A stretch of 64,000 bases of DNA from Peptoniphilus sp. KCTC 25270 (GTDB taxonomy: Bacteria > Bacillota > Clostridia > Tissierellales > Peptoniphilaceae). The notes beneath the pieces were generated by a model, which saw only the letters and a list, made by a program, of their open reading frames with translations, did not search any database and was not told the DNA's origin. This document shows, piece by piece, positions 9,075 through 17,507 of this stretch; the stretch's first letter is position 1, and each line of letters starts with the position of its first letter. Position numbers and translations under genes: made by a program. The stretch is taken from positions 496,001-560,000 of the forward strand of contig NZ_JAJMZJ010000001.1 of NCBI RefSeq assembly GCF_021012875.1, read 5' to 3'.

Positions 9075-9573
9075 CGAAAAAGAAATTAAGCGAGCCATTT
9101 CTAGGATTTCTCATGAAATTATTGAGAAAAATAAGGGCGTGAATCAAATTGTCTTAGTAGGGATCAAAACAAGAGGAATAGAAATTTCTAAACGAATTCA
9201 AAAAAACTTAGAAGAATTAGAAGAAGTATCTGTTCCTTTATTTGAGTTGGATCCAAGCTTTTTTCGGGATGATAACAAAAGAACAGATACGTTAGATCCT
9301 ATGAATTTTATGGGAAAAATAACGGAGAAAGACGTTATTTTAGTGGATGATGTAATTTATACGGGGCGAACGGTAAGAGCGGCATTGGACGCTCTTATGC
9401 TTAAAGATCGTCCGAAAACAGTACAATTGGTAGCTTTAGTAGATCGAGGGCACAGAGAGCTTCCTATACGTGGAGATTATATAGGGAAGAATATACCAAC
9501 TTCTAGAGAAGAAAAAGTGGTTGTGTATTTACGACCCCATGAAGAAGAAGATGCCATTTATATCGATAACTAA
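9058..9573 (+). CDS. pyrR: Bifunctional pyr operon attenuator / uracil phosphoribosyltransferase PyrR
   Basis: The 171-aa protein has the PRPP-binding loop of type I phosphoribosyltransferases (VILVDDVIYTGRTVRAALDAL) and the PyrR-specific segments VGIKTRGIEIS and DPSFFRDDNKRTD. In Bacillus, UMP-bound PyrR binds pyr leader RNA and promotes termination; it also has weak uracil phosphoribosyltransferase activity. Here it is the last gene of the lspA operon, with no pyrimidine biosynthesis gene adjacent, so any RNA targets must be elsewhere. A terminator follows the stop at once. Confidence 0.95.
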   Translation: MHQIFDEKEIKRAISRISHEIIEKNKGVNQIVLVGIKTRGIEISKRIQKNLEELEEVSVPLFELDPSFFRDDNKRTDTLDPMNFMGKITEKDVILVDDVIYTGRTVRAALDALMLKDRPKTVQLVALVDRGHRELPIRGDYIGKNIPTSREEKVVVYLRPHEEEDAIYIDN

Positions 9574-9601
9574 AAACAGCCTATTTATAGGTTGTTTTTT
9601 T
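9574..9601 (+). terminator. Terminator after pyrR
   Basis: A seven-base stem CAGCCTA/TAGGTTG (9577-9583 with 9588-9594, one wobble) is flanked by an A-run and followed by TTTTTTT. It ends the long DUF512-to-pyrR operon. Confidence 0.8.
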
Positions 9602-9641
9602 GTAAAAGAAATAGCTATAATTTCTGCCATTTTCATAAGAA

Positions 9642-9655
9642 TATGATACTATAAT
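9642..9655 (+). promoter_or_regulatory. Probable promoter for the HD/two-component operon
   Basis: A consensus TATAAT lies at 9650-9655, 22 bases before the start codon. No good -35 box is spaced correctly, so the call rests on the -10 box, the preceding terminator and the start of a new gene group. Confidence 0.45.
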
Positions 9656-9677
9656 AAAGAGGATAACGAGGTGAATC

Positions 9678-10244
9678 ATGGATTTACAAAAAACTATAAA
9701 TTTTATAACCAAGCTAGATGAAATGAAAAATATTTATCGCAGAACTTCCTTAATTGGTTCAAAACGCAAGGAAAATGATGCAGAGCATACATTCCACATT
9801 GCAAGTATGGCCTATTTATTAAAGGAGTATGCTCCAGAAGGATGCGATATTCATCGAGTGATAATTATGCTTCTATTTCATGACGTAGTTGAGATTGAAG
9901 CAGGCGACACCTTTGCTTACGATTTAGAAGGAGATAAAGATAAATTTCAACGTGAAATGGAAGCGGCCAATCATTTGTTCGGTATTCTTCCCAATGAAAT
10001 GGAAGAAGAAGTAAAATCTTTGTGGTTAGAATTTGAAAAACAAGAAACCATTGATTCGCAATTTGCTTTAACTATGGATCGTTTGCAGCCTATTTTATTA
10101 AACGCATGCAACGGTGGAGGCACATGGAAAGAAGAAAAAGTGCCGAAAGAAAAGGTGTATGCAAGAGTAGAATTCATGAAAGACGTAACTGAAGAGTTGT
10201 ATGAATTTGTAAGAAATTTAATCGAAGAACATCATAAATGGTAA
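9678..10244 (+). CDS. HD domain phosphohydrolase (YfbR-like nucleotidase)
   Basis: The 188-aa soluble protein carries the HD metal-binding signature: His37 in DAEHTFH, His68-Asp69 in LFHDVVEIEAGD and Asp134 in LTMDRLQP. Length and motif spacing fit the YfbR/HDDC2 group of small HD proteins, some of which are 5'-deoxynucleotidases. The substrate here is not determined. GAGGTG precedes the ATG. It is nine bases upstream of a response regulator gene, so it may be co-transcribed with that two-component system. Confidence 0.85.
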   Translation: MDLQKTINFITKLDEMKNIYRRTSLIGSKRKENDAEHTFHIASMAYLLKEYAPEGCDIHRVIIMLLFHDVVEIEAGDTFAYDLEGDKDKFQREMEAANHLFGILPNEMEEEVKSLWLEFEKQETIDSQFALTMDRLQPILLNACNGGGTWKEEKVPKEKVYARVEFMKDVTEELYEFVRNLIEEHHKW

Positions 10245-10253
10245 GGAGGAATC

Positions 10254-10955
10254 ATGGATACAAAAATATTGTTAGTGGAAGATGAAGTCTCCATTCGTAA
10301 GTTTATAAAAATTACTCTTGAAAGAGAAAATTATGAAGTATATGAAGCCGGCTCCGGAGAAGAAGGCCTTGCGATTGCAAAAGACGTTACTCCCAATATT
10401 GTTTTGCTAGATGTAATGTTACCTGGGATGGATGGGTTTGAAGTATGTAAGAATTTACGAGAAATGTTCCCTGATTTGGGAATCATTATGTTAACGGCCA
10501 AAGCAGAAGATTACGATAAAATTATGGGACTTCAAAATGGATCCGATGATTATATGACAAAGCCTTTTAATCCAACCGAGTTGACTTTACGCCTAAAATC
10601 TTTAGAAAGAAGATTGCAAAGAGACAATCCGAGCAAACGATCCAACCGATATATTGAAGATGCTCCTTTCAAGATAGATACTTATGGACGGAAATTCTTT
10701 TGCGATGAGAAAGAACTAGAGCTAACACCAACAGAATATGAAATTATTAAACTTTTTTTAGACAATAAAGGACGAGCATTAAAACGCGAAGAAATACTCC
10801 AATCGGTTTGGGGAGAAGAATTCTTAGGGGATAGCAAGATTGTTGATGTAAATATTCGAAGATTGCGTTCAAAAATTGAGATCGATGCAGCGCATCCTAA
10901 ATTTATAGAAACAGTATGGGGAGTAGGATACCGGTGGCAAAGCCAAAAAGATTAA
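10254..10955 (+). CDS. OmpR/PhoB-type response regulator
   Basis: The N-terminal receiver domain has the acidic pair Asp10-Glu11, phospho-acceptor Asp53 (IVLLDVMLPGMDG) and Lys103 (MTKPFNP). The C-terminal winged-helix domain (about residues 135-230) has the OmpR motifs ELTPTEYEIIKLFLDNKG and VDVNIRRLRSKIE. The 233-aa length is usual. AAGGAGG precedes the ATG. The 3' end overlaps the partner histidine kinase gene. The signal and target genes are unknown; the downstream lipoprotein and membrane protein are candidate targets or sensors. Confidence 0.95.
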   Translation: MDTKILLVEDEVSIRKFIKITLERENYEVYEAGSGEEGLAIAKDVTPNIVLLDVMLPGMDGFEVCKNLREMFPDLGIIMLTAKAEDYDKIMGLQNGSDDYMTKPFNPTELTLRLKSLERRLQRDNPSKRSNRYIEDAPFKIDTYGRKFFCDEKELELTPTEYEIIKLFLDNKGRALKREEILQSVWGEEFLGDSKIVDVNIRRLRSKIEIDAAHPKFIETVWGVGYRWQSQKD

Positions 10956-12358
10956 AGTTTGAGGAGTCCATTCAAGCAAGATTAATTCGAAATTTTGTAC
11001 TTATTGTAATTTTTACTGTAGTCGTTTTAGATATTTCTTTGCTATTGGGATTTAAGGAATATTCCTACAATGGAATACAAAATCAGTTGAACTCTGAAAT
11101 TGAAAGTACAAGCCAATCTTACAAGAGATTTTTTGAAAATCAAGATTTAGATACTGTTTTATCCAAAGATGTAGAAATGATTTGGACGCATTTTTCTGGC
11201 CAAGTACAGATTATAAATACAAAAGGAGAGCTGGTCTATGATTCCATTGGAGCGATTAACGATATTGTGTCTGATTATTCAGACGTACACGAAGCGTTAA
11301 AAGGAAATATTTCCTTTCGAAATGGCGAAGTAAACTATTCAGACAGTCAAGTTATGTCAGCCTCTTCTCCCTTGAACAATTCCCATGGAGATATTATAGG
11401 AGTCATACGATTTACCACTTCATTAGACTCTATGAACGCTTTTTTAATTCGTCTATCTATTTATTTGCTTTTAATCTCCATTGGGGTAATTATTCTATCT
11501 GCTTTATTTAGTTATTTATTTTCTCGTTCCATCGTAGGGCCTTTAGAGGAAATCAATCATGGAGCAGAATTAATGATTGATGGGCAATACAAACGAAAAA
11601 TAGAGATTGAAAACAGAGATGAATTAGGAGAGCTGGCGAATGCTTTGAATATCCTATCTCAAGAAATTGTTCGCAAAGAGCAAGTCAAAAATGATTTTAT
11701 TTCATCCATTTCTCATGAATTAAGAACTCCTTTGACTTCGATTCGTGGATGGGCCTCTGTCCTAAAATCAGATACAGAAAATGATCCCGACTTAAAACGA
11801 GAAGGATTGGAAATCATAGAAACAGAAACCGAGCGACTTGCAAATATGGTAGAGGAACTATTGGACTTTTCTCGCTATATTTCTGGCCGAATCACCTTAA
11901 GAAAAGAAAAGTTTGATTTGGCAGAAACTTGTTCCTATGTTGCAAAACAAATGAAACCCAGAGCAAAAAATGAAGGAATTGAATTTATAGATGAAACTTC
12001 ATCCAAGCCTCTCCTATATATGGGGGATGAAAATAAGATCAAGCAACTTTTAATCAATTTAATTGATAATGCGATAAAATTCACAGATGAAAAAGGTTGG
12101 GTCATGTTTGAAAGTAAGGAGTCCGATTCCTTTTTTGATATAATTATTTCAGATAATGGAGTAGGAATCTCTGAGGATGAGTTAGAGCTTGTAAAAGAAA
12201 AATTTTATAAAGGAAAACACTCGAAAAGTCATTCCGGGATTGGCTTATCCATTGCAGATGAAATTGCCAAACTCCATGGAGGGAAAATAGAGATTATATC
12301 AAAACTTGGCGTAGGAACGACCATTCGTGTTCGCTTGCCGATAAAAAAGAGGAGGTAG
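10934..12358 (+). CDS. Sensor histidine kinase
   Basis: I choose GTG at 10934, which has AGGA at 10926-10929. An in-frame ATG at 10916 would add six residues but has no ribosome site. Numbered from that ATG, helix 1 is at 24-46, an extracytoplasmic sensor spans about 50-175, helix 2 is at 178-202, and a HAMP domain is near 203-255. HisKA His267 lies in SSISHELRTPLTS. The ATPase has N-box Asn385 (LIDNAIKF), DNGVG 413-417 and GIGLS 441-445. The kinase should phosphorylate the overlapping response regulator. The ligand is unknown. Confidence 0.93.
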   Translation: MAKPKRLKFEESIQARLIRNFVLIVIFTVVVLDISLLLGFKEYSYNGIQNQLNSEIESTSQSYKRFFENQDLDTVLSKDVEMIWTHFSGQVQIINTKGELVYDSIGAINDIVSDYSDVHEALKGNISFRNGEVNYSDSQVMSASSPLNNSHGDIIGVIRFTTSLDSMNAFLIRLSIYLLLISIGVIILSALFSYLFSRSIVGPLEEINHGAELMIDGQYKRKIEIENRDELGELANALNILSQEIVRKEQVKNDFISSISHELRTPLTSIRGWASVLKSDTENDPDLKREGLEIIETETERLANMVEELLDFSRYISGRITLRKEKFDLAETCSYVAKQMKPRAKNEGIEFIDETSSKPLLYMGDENKIKQLLINLIDNAIKFTDEKGWVMFESKESDSFFDIIISDNGVGISEDELELVKEKFYKGKHSKSHSGIGLSIADEIAKLHGGKIEIISKLGVGTTIRVRLPIKKRR

Positions 12359-12363
12359 TGTAA

Positions 12364-12909
12364 ATGAGTCAAAAGAAAAAAATCCTCTTTATTCTTGCCT
12401 TTCTTTTTCTGCTTACTGGATGCGTTCAAGGGGCTGATGCTGAGTATCAGACTATGAAAACGCCCAATATAAAGCGTTCGCCCTTGGAAGGACGATGGAT
12501 TGTTACAAAAGTGGCTTTTAAGAATCCTGAATCTGGGGTTGAAGTTCGAAATTATATTGGAAAAGAAGCAGTATTTCTTAAAGACATTGTAATTTTTAGT
12601 GACGAAATCACAGAAATGCCAAAGTATAACATGAGAAAAATTAATACAGATAAAATGTTGGAATTGCGTTATAATAGTACTAGAGCAGGAGTTGGATTGG
12701 CTTCGGATTCTCTTTTTCAAGTGGAAGTATTTGAAAATTCTAAACCTTTATTTGTGGTTTATCGAGATAGAGAAGACGTTGCCTATATTGATTTGTATGG
12801 AAATCTCTTACAAGTAATAAAGACAAAGGACAATCTAGACGATAGCCAAATTGATTTAATTAAAAAAACGGCAGCAGAAGGGGATCGCTACCATTCTGAT
12901 CCGTTTTAA
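12364..12909 (+). CDS. Hypothetical lipoprotein
   Basis: The 181-aa protein starts with a basic n-region (MSQKKK), a hydrophobic stretch and the lipobox LTGC with Cys20, so it should be lipid-modified and anchored on the outer face of the membrane. The mature part is rich in beta-prone segments (GRWIVTKVAFKN, DVAYIDLYGNLLQVI) and resembles no family I recognise. It lies 5 nt after the histidine kinase and probably works with it, either as an accessory sensor or an output; this is inference from position. Confidence 0.8.
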   Translation: MSQKKKILFILAFLFLLTGCVQGADAEYQTMKTPNIKRSPLEGRWIVTKVAFKNPESGVEVRNYIGKEAVFLKDIVIFSDEITEMPKYNMRKINTDKMLELRYNSTRAGVGLASDSLFQVEVFENSKPLFVVYRDREDVAYIDLYGNLLQVIKTKDNLDDSQIDLIKKTAAEGDRYHSDPF

Positions 12910-12921
12910 TTGGGAGGATTT

Positions 12922-13257
12922 ATGTTAGGACAATTGATGGAAAGTTTAAGTGGCAATAGTCAATATATTATTTTAATTCTTATTGCAACTGTCACAGCTA
13001 TGGCAGTAACTTTTATTATAAACATGACGAGTAAACGTCTAAAGTTCGTAAAATATCTACCTGGACTTATTTTGCTTTTTGCAGGGATTTTTACTTTGAT
13101 TTTGGTATTAAACGTATTGTTTGAACGTTCAAGTTTAACAAATATTCTTATTGCACTGATTGCCATTACATCAGGCGTATGTTCTTTATTGTTTGCTTTA
13201 TGTTTAGGTATTTATAACAAAGATCGTTATCCAAAAAGAGAGATAGAAAGAAAATAA
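12922..13257 (+). CDS. Hypothetical three-helix membrane protein
   Basis: The 111-residue product has three hydrophobic helices (about residues 11-32, 40-62 and 67-97) and a short basic tail (KDRYPKREIERK). I choose ATG at 12922 because GGGAGG (12912-12917) lies just upstream; a TTG at 12910 would place that ribosome site inside the gene. I do not recognise the family. It closes the HD/two-component/lipoprotein unit and may interact with the kinase or lipoprotein. Confidence 0.7.
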   Translation: MLGQLMESLSGNSQYIILILIATVTAMAVTFIINMTSKRLKFVKYLPGLILLFAGIFTLILVLNVLFERSSLTNILIALIAITSGVCSLLFALCLGIYNKDRYPKREIERK

Positions 13258-13287
13258 AAAACATAGGCCACTGCCTATGTTTTTTAT
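13257..13287. terminator. Bidirectional terminator between convergent genes
   Basis: An eight-base perfect stem ACATAGGC/GCCTATGT (13261-13268 with 13273-13280) has A-runs on the left and T-runs on the right, so it can stop both the plus-strand operon and the minus-strand aminopeptidase gene. Confidence 0.85.
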
Positions 13288-14513
13288 TTTGCCCAATTTC
13301 CATTTATAAAAATAGGAATTTCTTCTTTATCTTGGGTGAATCCCATAATGGACAAATCCTCTGTACCAATCATAAAATCTTCGTGAATCAAACTTTGATT
13401 CACACCCAAAACTTTTTTCTCTTCTTTGGTTAAATTCCCACCATTTTTAATATTTGTGGGATAAGCTTCCCCTAGCGCCAAATGGCAAGAAGCATTTTCA
13501 TCAAACAACGTATTGTAAAATAATAAATTTCGATTAGAAATAGGACTATCAAAAGGAACGATAGCAACTTCTCCTAAAGAACGACTTCCTTCATCTGTAT
13601 TTAACATCTCTTGTAAAGTATCATCTCCAACTTTTGCCTTTGCTTCCACAACTTTTCCGGATTCAAAACGAAGGTAAAAATCATCAATAATATTTCCTGA
13701 ATAAATGAGTGGCTTTGAACTGTAAACAATTCCATTTACTCCATCGCACTTTGGCATGGAATAGACTTCTTCAGTTGGGATATTGGCCAGAAAAGAGATT
13801 CCTTGGGGGGTTAAAGAACGAGCACCAGCCCAAATATGCCCTTCAGGAAGTTCAATCAACAAATCCGTTCCATTGGAAGCGGTATAGTGTAAGGAGTGAA
13901 GATTCAATGAATTCAATTCTTCTGCCTTGGATTCCAAATGAGTTAAGTGGTGATTCCAATTTTCCACTGTGTTGGAATCGATACGACAACAATCAAAAAT
14001 AGCTTCCCACAATTTTTCTACTGCTTTTTCTGTAGATTCCTTAGGAAAAATTTTCTTCGCCCATTTTTCGTGAGGGAAAGCCGCTACAGTCCAAGGAATC
14101 TCATCGTTCATTAACTTTTCGTTAAAAAACTTTAGAACTTTTGAACGAGATTGAATCGTTTCCCCAATGATTTCACTATCAATTCCTATTAACAATTCTG
14201 GATCTTCCCCTGTTAAACTAATAAATCCAGCACCTTTTTCAAGATAATATTTTAATTCTTCTATTTCAAAAGGTTTAACCGTTTTTAAGTTTTCTAAAGG
14301 AGAACATTCATATTTCGAACGAGTCAATGTATCCGATCTCCATTGAACGTGAACATCAGAAGCTCCTGATTTATAGGCAATTCTTAGACATTCATTCACT
14401 AGAGAAATGGCTTCAATGGGTGCGCGAAGAACTACAGGTTGTCCTTTTTGTACATTGATTCCCACTTTTACAATTAATTCAGCATATTGTTTCAATTTAT
14501 CGTTAAAATTCAT
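13284..14513 (-). CDS. M29 family metallo-aminopeptidase
   Basis: The protein is about 409 aa and matches the AmpS/AmpT/aminopeptidase II family of cytosolic cocatalytic-metal peptidases: VGINVQKGQPVVLRAP at the N-terminus, GARSLTPQGISFLANIPTEEVY, FESGKVVEAKA, SRSLGEVAIVP and CHLALGEAYP in the metal-site half. It trims N-terminal residues from peptides. I take ATG at 14513 as the start because GGAGG sits five bases upstream; an ATG at 14525 would overlap that ribosome site. The gene stands alone, divergent from rpsB and convergent with the two-component operon. Confidence 0.92.
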   Translation of the reverse strand: MNFNDKLKQYAELIVKVGINVQKGQPVVLRAPIEAISLVNECLRIAYKSGASDVHVQWRSDTLTRSKYECSPLENLKTVKPFEIEELKYYLEKGAGFISLTGEDPELLIGIDSEIIGETIQSRSKVLKFFNEKLMNDEIPWTVAAFPHEKWAKKIFPKESTEKAVEKLWEAIFDCCRIDSNTVENWNHHLTHLESKAEELNSLNLHSLHYTASNGTDLLIELPEGHIWAGARSLTPQGISFLANIPTEEVYSMPKCDGVNGIVYSSKPLIYSGNIIDDFYLRFESGKVVEAKAKVGDDTLQEMLNTDEGSRSLGEVAIVPFDSPISNRNLLFYNTLFDENASCHLALGEAYPTNIKNGGNLTKEEKKVLGVNQSLIHEDFMIGTEDLSIMGFTQDKEEIPIFINGNWAK

Positions 14514-14531
14514 AATAACCTCCATAGGAAA

Positions 14532-14560
14532 ATTATAGCATATTTAGTAGTTTTCCTGAA
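14532..14560 (-). promoter_or_regulatory. Promoter of the M29 aminopeptidase gene
   Basis: On the minus strand an extended -10, TGCTATAAT (TATAAT at 14532-14537), stands 17 bases from a weak TTCAGG -35 (14555-14560). It is divergent from, and close to, the rpsB promoter. Confidence 0.6.
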
Positions 14561-14567
14561 CATTGTC

Positions 14568-14597
14568 TTGCATTTCAAGAGATAAGGATGGTATAAT
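14568..14597 (+). promoter_or_regulatory. Promoter of the rpsB operon
   Basis: TTGCAT (14568-14573) and TATAAT (14592-14597) are 18 bases apart, and GG directly precedes the -10 box. Transcription would begin near 14604, leaving a leader of about 93 nt before rpsB. The leader has no strong hairpin that I can see apart from the short CCGTAAGG followed by seven T. Confidence 0.75.
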
Positions 14598-14696
14598 ATA
14601 TCAGTAATAATACGCACACTTTTGGAGAATAAATTGGTTGCCGTAAGGTTTTTTTATTTGATGAAGAAAGTGGAGGAATAAACTTGGAGGTGTAAA

Positions 14697-15443
14697 ATGT
14701 CTGTTATTACGATGAAAAGCTTGTTAGAAGCTGGTGTACACTTTGGTCACCAAACTAAAAGATGGAACCCTAAAATGAAGAAATATATCTTCACAGAAAG
14801 AAATGGTATTTATATCATTGATTTGCAAAAAACGGTTCGCAAAGTAGAAGAAGCTTATGATTTTGCAAAAGAAGTTGCTGCTGATGGTGGTAGTATTTTG
14901 TTTGTTGGTACAAAAAAACAAGCACAAGACGCAATTGCAAAAGAAGCACAAAAATGTGATATGTACTACATCAACCAAAGATGGTTGGGTGGTTTATTAA
15001 CAAACTTCGAAACAATCAAAAAGAGAATTGAACGCTTAAAAGAATTAGAAGCCATGGAAAACGATGGTAGATTTGATGTACTTCCTAAAAAAGAAGTTAT
15101 TCAATTGCGCCATGACCGTGATCGCTTAGAAAAATTCTTAGGTGGAATTAAAGATATGGATCGTCTACCAGATGCAATTTATGTAGTAGATCCACGTAAA
15201 GAAAGAATTGCAGTAAAAGAAGCACATGTTTTGGGAATTCCTGTTATTGGTACTGTGGATACAAACTGTGACCCAGATGAAATTGATTACCCAATCCCAG
15301 GAAATGACGATGCCATTCGTGCGGTTAAATTAATTACTGAAACAATTGCAAATGCTGTTATTGAAGGCAAACAAGGTGCTCAAGAAGAAGTAGTGGAAGA
15401 AAAATCTGAAGCGAAAGAAGAAGTGTCTGAATCTCAAGAATAA
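14697..15443 (+). CDS. rpsB: 30S ribosomal protein S2
   Basis: The 248-aa protein shows S2 hallmarks: [22 protein letters not shown] at the N-terminus (split here as [19 protein letters not shown]), [31 protein letters not shown] and [12 protein letters not shown]. The C-terminal 25 residues are acidic and variable. S2 binds late to the 30S subunit and is required for S1 and mRNA recruitment. TTGGAGGTG precedes the ATG. tsf follows after a hairpin, the usual rpsB-tsf order. Confidence 0.98.
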   Translation: MSVITMKSLLEAGVHFGHQTKRWNPKMKKYIFTERNGIYIIDLQKTVRKVEEAYDFAKEVAADGGSILFVGTKKQAQDAIAKEAQKCDMYYINQRWLGGLLTNFETIKKRIERLKELEAMENDGRFDVLPKKEVIQLRHDRDRLEKFLGGIKDMDRLPDAIYVVDPRKERIAVKEAHVLGIPVIGTVDTNCDPDEIDYPIPGNDDAIRAVKLITETIANAVIEGKQGAQEEVVEEKSEAKEEVSESQE

Positions 15444-15450
15444 CGAAGGT

Positions 15451-15486
15451 ATAAGAGTTCTAATTGCCTTTAGAACTCTTATTTTT
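15451..15486 (+). terminator. rpsB-tsf intergenic terminator or attenuator
   Basis: A perfect 12-bp stem (15451-15462 with 15471-15482) and eight-base loop is followed by five T (15482-15486). No promoter is evident between it and tsf, so it probably causes partial termination that sets the S2 to EF-Ts ratio. Confidence 0.75.
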
Positions 15487-15520
15487 ATGAAAAGTTTGGA
15501 TTGAATTGAAAGGAGAAATT

Positions 15521-16165
15521 ATGGAAATTTCAGCAAAAATGGTAAAAGAGTTAAGAGAAAAAACTGGCGCAGGAATGATGGACTGTAAAAAAGCATTACA
15601 AGAATCAGAAGGCAATATTGACCGTGCTGTTGATATTTTACGTGAACAAGGTTTAAGTAAAGTAGCGAAAAAAGCAGATCGTATTGCAGCAGAAGGTATT
15701 GTAGAATCTTACATCCATGGTGGACGTATTGGAGTTCTTGTTGAAGTTAACTCTGAAACAGACTTCGTAGCAAAAAATGACGATTTCAGAACTTTTGTTC
15801 GTGATATTGCTATGCAAATTGCCGCAGCTAATCCAAAATATGTTACTAGAGAAGAAGTTCCTGCTGAAGAAGTTGAGCATGAGAAAAAAGTTTTAACAGA
15901 ACAAGCTCTTAACGAAGGAAAACCTGAAAAAATTGTTGAAAAAATGGTTATTGGTCGTTTAGAAAAATTCTATCAAGAAATTGTATTGTTAGACCAAGCT
16001 TTTATTAAAGATGGCGACAAGAAAATTTCTGACTTAGTAAACGAATTGACTGCTCGTATCGGTGAAAAAATTAGCATCCGTAGATTTGTACGCTTCGAAG
16101 TTGGCGAAGGTTTAGAAAAAAGAGAAGAAGATTTTGCAGCTGAAGTAGCAAAACAAATGCAATAA
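15521..16165 (+). CDS. tsf: Elongation factor Ts
   Basis: EF-Ts recycles EF-Tu by releasing GDP. The N-terminal signature [20 protein letters not shown] is plain and the core contains [20 protein letters not shown] (residues near 65-84). ATG at 15521 has AAAGGAG just upstream; an upstream TTG at 15506 would absorb that site, so I reject it. The product is 214 aa, the compact form found in many Clostridia, shorter than the roughly 290 aa of Bacillus. pyrH follows after 20 nt. Confidence 0.96.
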   Translation: MEISAKMVKELREKTGAGMMDCKKALQESEGNIDRAVDILREQGLSKVAKKADRIAAEGIVESYIHGGRIGVLVEVNSETDFVAKNDDFRTFVRDIAMQIAAANPKYVTREEVPAEEVEHEKKVLTEQALNEGKPEKIVEKMVIGRLEKFYQEIVLLDQAFIKDGDKKISDLVNELTARIGEKISIRRFVRFEVGEGLEKREEDFAAEVAKQMQ

Positions 16166-16185
16166 TTCGAGTTTGGAGCGTAACC

Positions 16186-16893
16186 ATGGAGCCTAGATAC
16201 AAAAGGATTGTTTTGAAACTTAGTGGAGAAGCTTTAGCCGGCGAAAAGGGAATTGGAATCGACTCTAATGTTGTGCGTATGTATGCAAAACAAGTAAAGA
16301 AGATTCGCGATGAAGGTGTTGAAACAAGCATCGTAGTTGGTGGCGGAAACTTCTGGCGTGGAAGAGATAGCAAGGACATGGATCGCGCTACATCAGATTA
16401 CATGGGGATGCTAGGAACCGTAATGAATGCTTTAGCATTGCAAGATGCATTAGAGCAAATGGGAGTTGTTACCCGCGTTATGACTGCTATTGAAATGCAA
16501 AAAGTGGCGGAACCATATATTCGTAGAAGAGCGATTCGCCATTTGGAAAAGGGTCGAGTAATTATATTCTCTGGGGGAACTGGTAACCCATATTTCTCTA
16601 CAGATACAACGGCTGCTCTACGCGCTGCAGAAATTGATGCAGAAGTAATCCTACTTGCCAAAAAGGGAGTGGATGGCATCTATGACGCCGATCCAAAACT
16701 AACCCCTGACGCTAAGAAATACGAAGACTTATCTTATTTTGAAATTTTAAGCAAAGAATTAAAAATTATGGATTCAACCGCCACTTCATTATGTATGGAC
16801 AACAAGATTCCATTGATTGTCTTTGGCATTGATAATGAAAGCAATATTTATGATGTTGTAATGGGTAAAAAATTGGGAACATACGTAAAATAG
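16186..16893 (+). CDS. pyrH: UMP kinase
   Basis: The 235-aa protein is a member of the amino-acid-kinase fold: [17 protein letters not shown] at residues 8-24, [12 protein letters not shown] in the substrate loop, and [21 protein letters not shown]. It makes UDP from UMP with ATP and is generally hexameric and controlled by UTP/GTP. It is in the common tsf-pyrH-frr order, where it supplies pyrimidine nucleotides. A GGAGCG site precedes the ATG. Confidence 0.98.
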   Translation: MEPRYKRIVLKLSGEALAGEKGIGIDSNVVRMYAKQVKKIRDEGVETSIVVGGGNFWRGRDSKDMDRATSDYMGMLGTVMNALALQDALEQMGVVTRVMTAIEMQKVAEPYIRRRAIRHLEKGRVIIFSGGTGNPYFSTDTTAALRAAEIDAEVILLAKKGVDGIYDADPKLTPDAKKYEDLSYFEILSKELKIMDSTATSLCMDNKIPLIVFGIDNESNIYDVVMGKKLGTYVK

Positions 16894-16902
16894 GAGGACC
16901 AC

Positions 16903-17463
16903 ATGGAATTCAGAGAATTAAAACAAGATTTGGGAGAAAAACTAGCGAAAACGATTAGTGTTTACGAAGAAGAACTTGCGAGCATAAGAGCTGGTAGAGC
17001 AAATCCATCTCTATTGGATCGTATTTCTGTAGAAGCTTATGGACAAATGACTCCATTGAATCAAGTGGCTGGAATTTCTGCCCCTGAAGCTAGACTTCTT
17101 ACGATTCAACCATGGGATGCTTCATTAATCCCAGCGATTGAAAAAGAAATTCAAAAATCTGATTTAGGATTAAACCCTTCTAACGATGGAAAATTGATTC
17201 GTTTAGTAATTCCTCAGTTAACAGAGGAACGCCGTAAAGAATTAATTAAAGTTGTAAAAAAAGATGAAGAAAATGCAAAAATTGCAATCCGAAATATCAG
17301 AAGAGACGCAATGGATTCTCTAAAGAAAATGGAAAAGGATAAGGAAATCACAGAAGATGATCGCAAATCCTATGAAGATGATGTTCAAAAAATTATTGAT
17401 GAAAATACAAAAAAAGTTGAATCCATAACAAAAGTAAAAGAAGAAGAGTTACTTGAAATCTAA
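16903..17463 (+). CDS. frr: Ribosome recycling factor
   Basis: The 186-aa protein has the RRF pattern: a three-helix bundle with [15 protein letters not shown] at residues 28-42, the beta domain with [20 protein letters not shown], and [26 protein letters not shown] in the last helix. RRF and EF-G split the post-termination ribosome. TAGGAGG precedes the ATG. A GC-rich terminator-like hairpin directly follows the stop. Confidence 0.98.
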   Translation: MEFRELKQDLGEKLAKTISVYEEELASIRAGRANPSLLDRISVEAYGQMTPLNQVAGISAPEARLLTIQPWDASLIPAIEKEIQKSDLGLNPSNDGKLIRLVIPQLTEERRKELIKVVKKDEENAKIAIRNIRRDAMDSLKKMEKDKEITEDDRKSYEDDVQKIIDENTKKVESITKVKEEELLEI

Positions 17464-17468
17464 AAAAT

Positions 17469-17496
17469 AAGGACCCCGAACGGGGTTCTTTGTTTT
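17469..17496 (+). terminator. frr-uppS intergenic hairpin
   Basis: A nine-base stem (17469-17477 with 17482-17490) with a CCCC/GGGG core and GAAC loop is followed by TGTTTT. uppS starts 12 bases later with no visible promoter, so read-through must feed the downstream genes. Confidence 0.75.
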
Positions 17497-17507
17497 ATGA
17501 GGTATAT

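Noticed and set aside
12229-12720. Long minus-strand open frame opposite the kinase and lipoprotein genes
   Set aside because: It is a shadow of two well-supported plus-strand genes, lacks a ribosome site and shows a low-complexity translation.
14640-14662. Terminator or riboswitch in the rpsB leader at CCGTAAGG-TTTTTTT
   Set aside because: The stem would be only two to three base pairs, too weak to call a terminator, and it resembles no riboswitch class I know.
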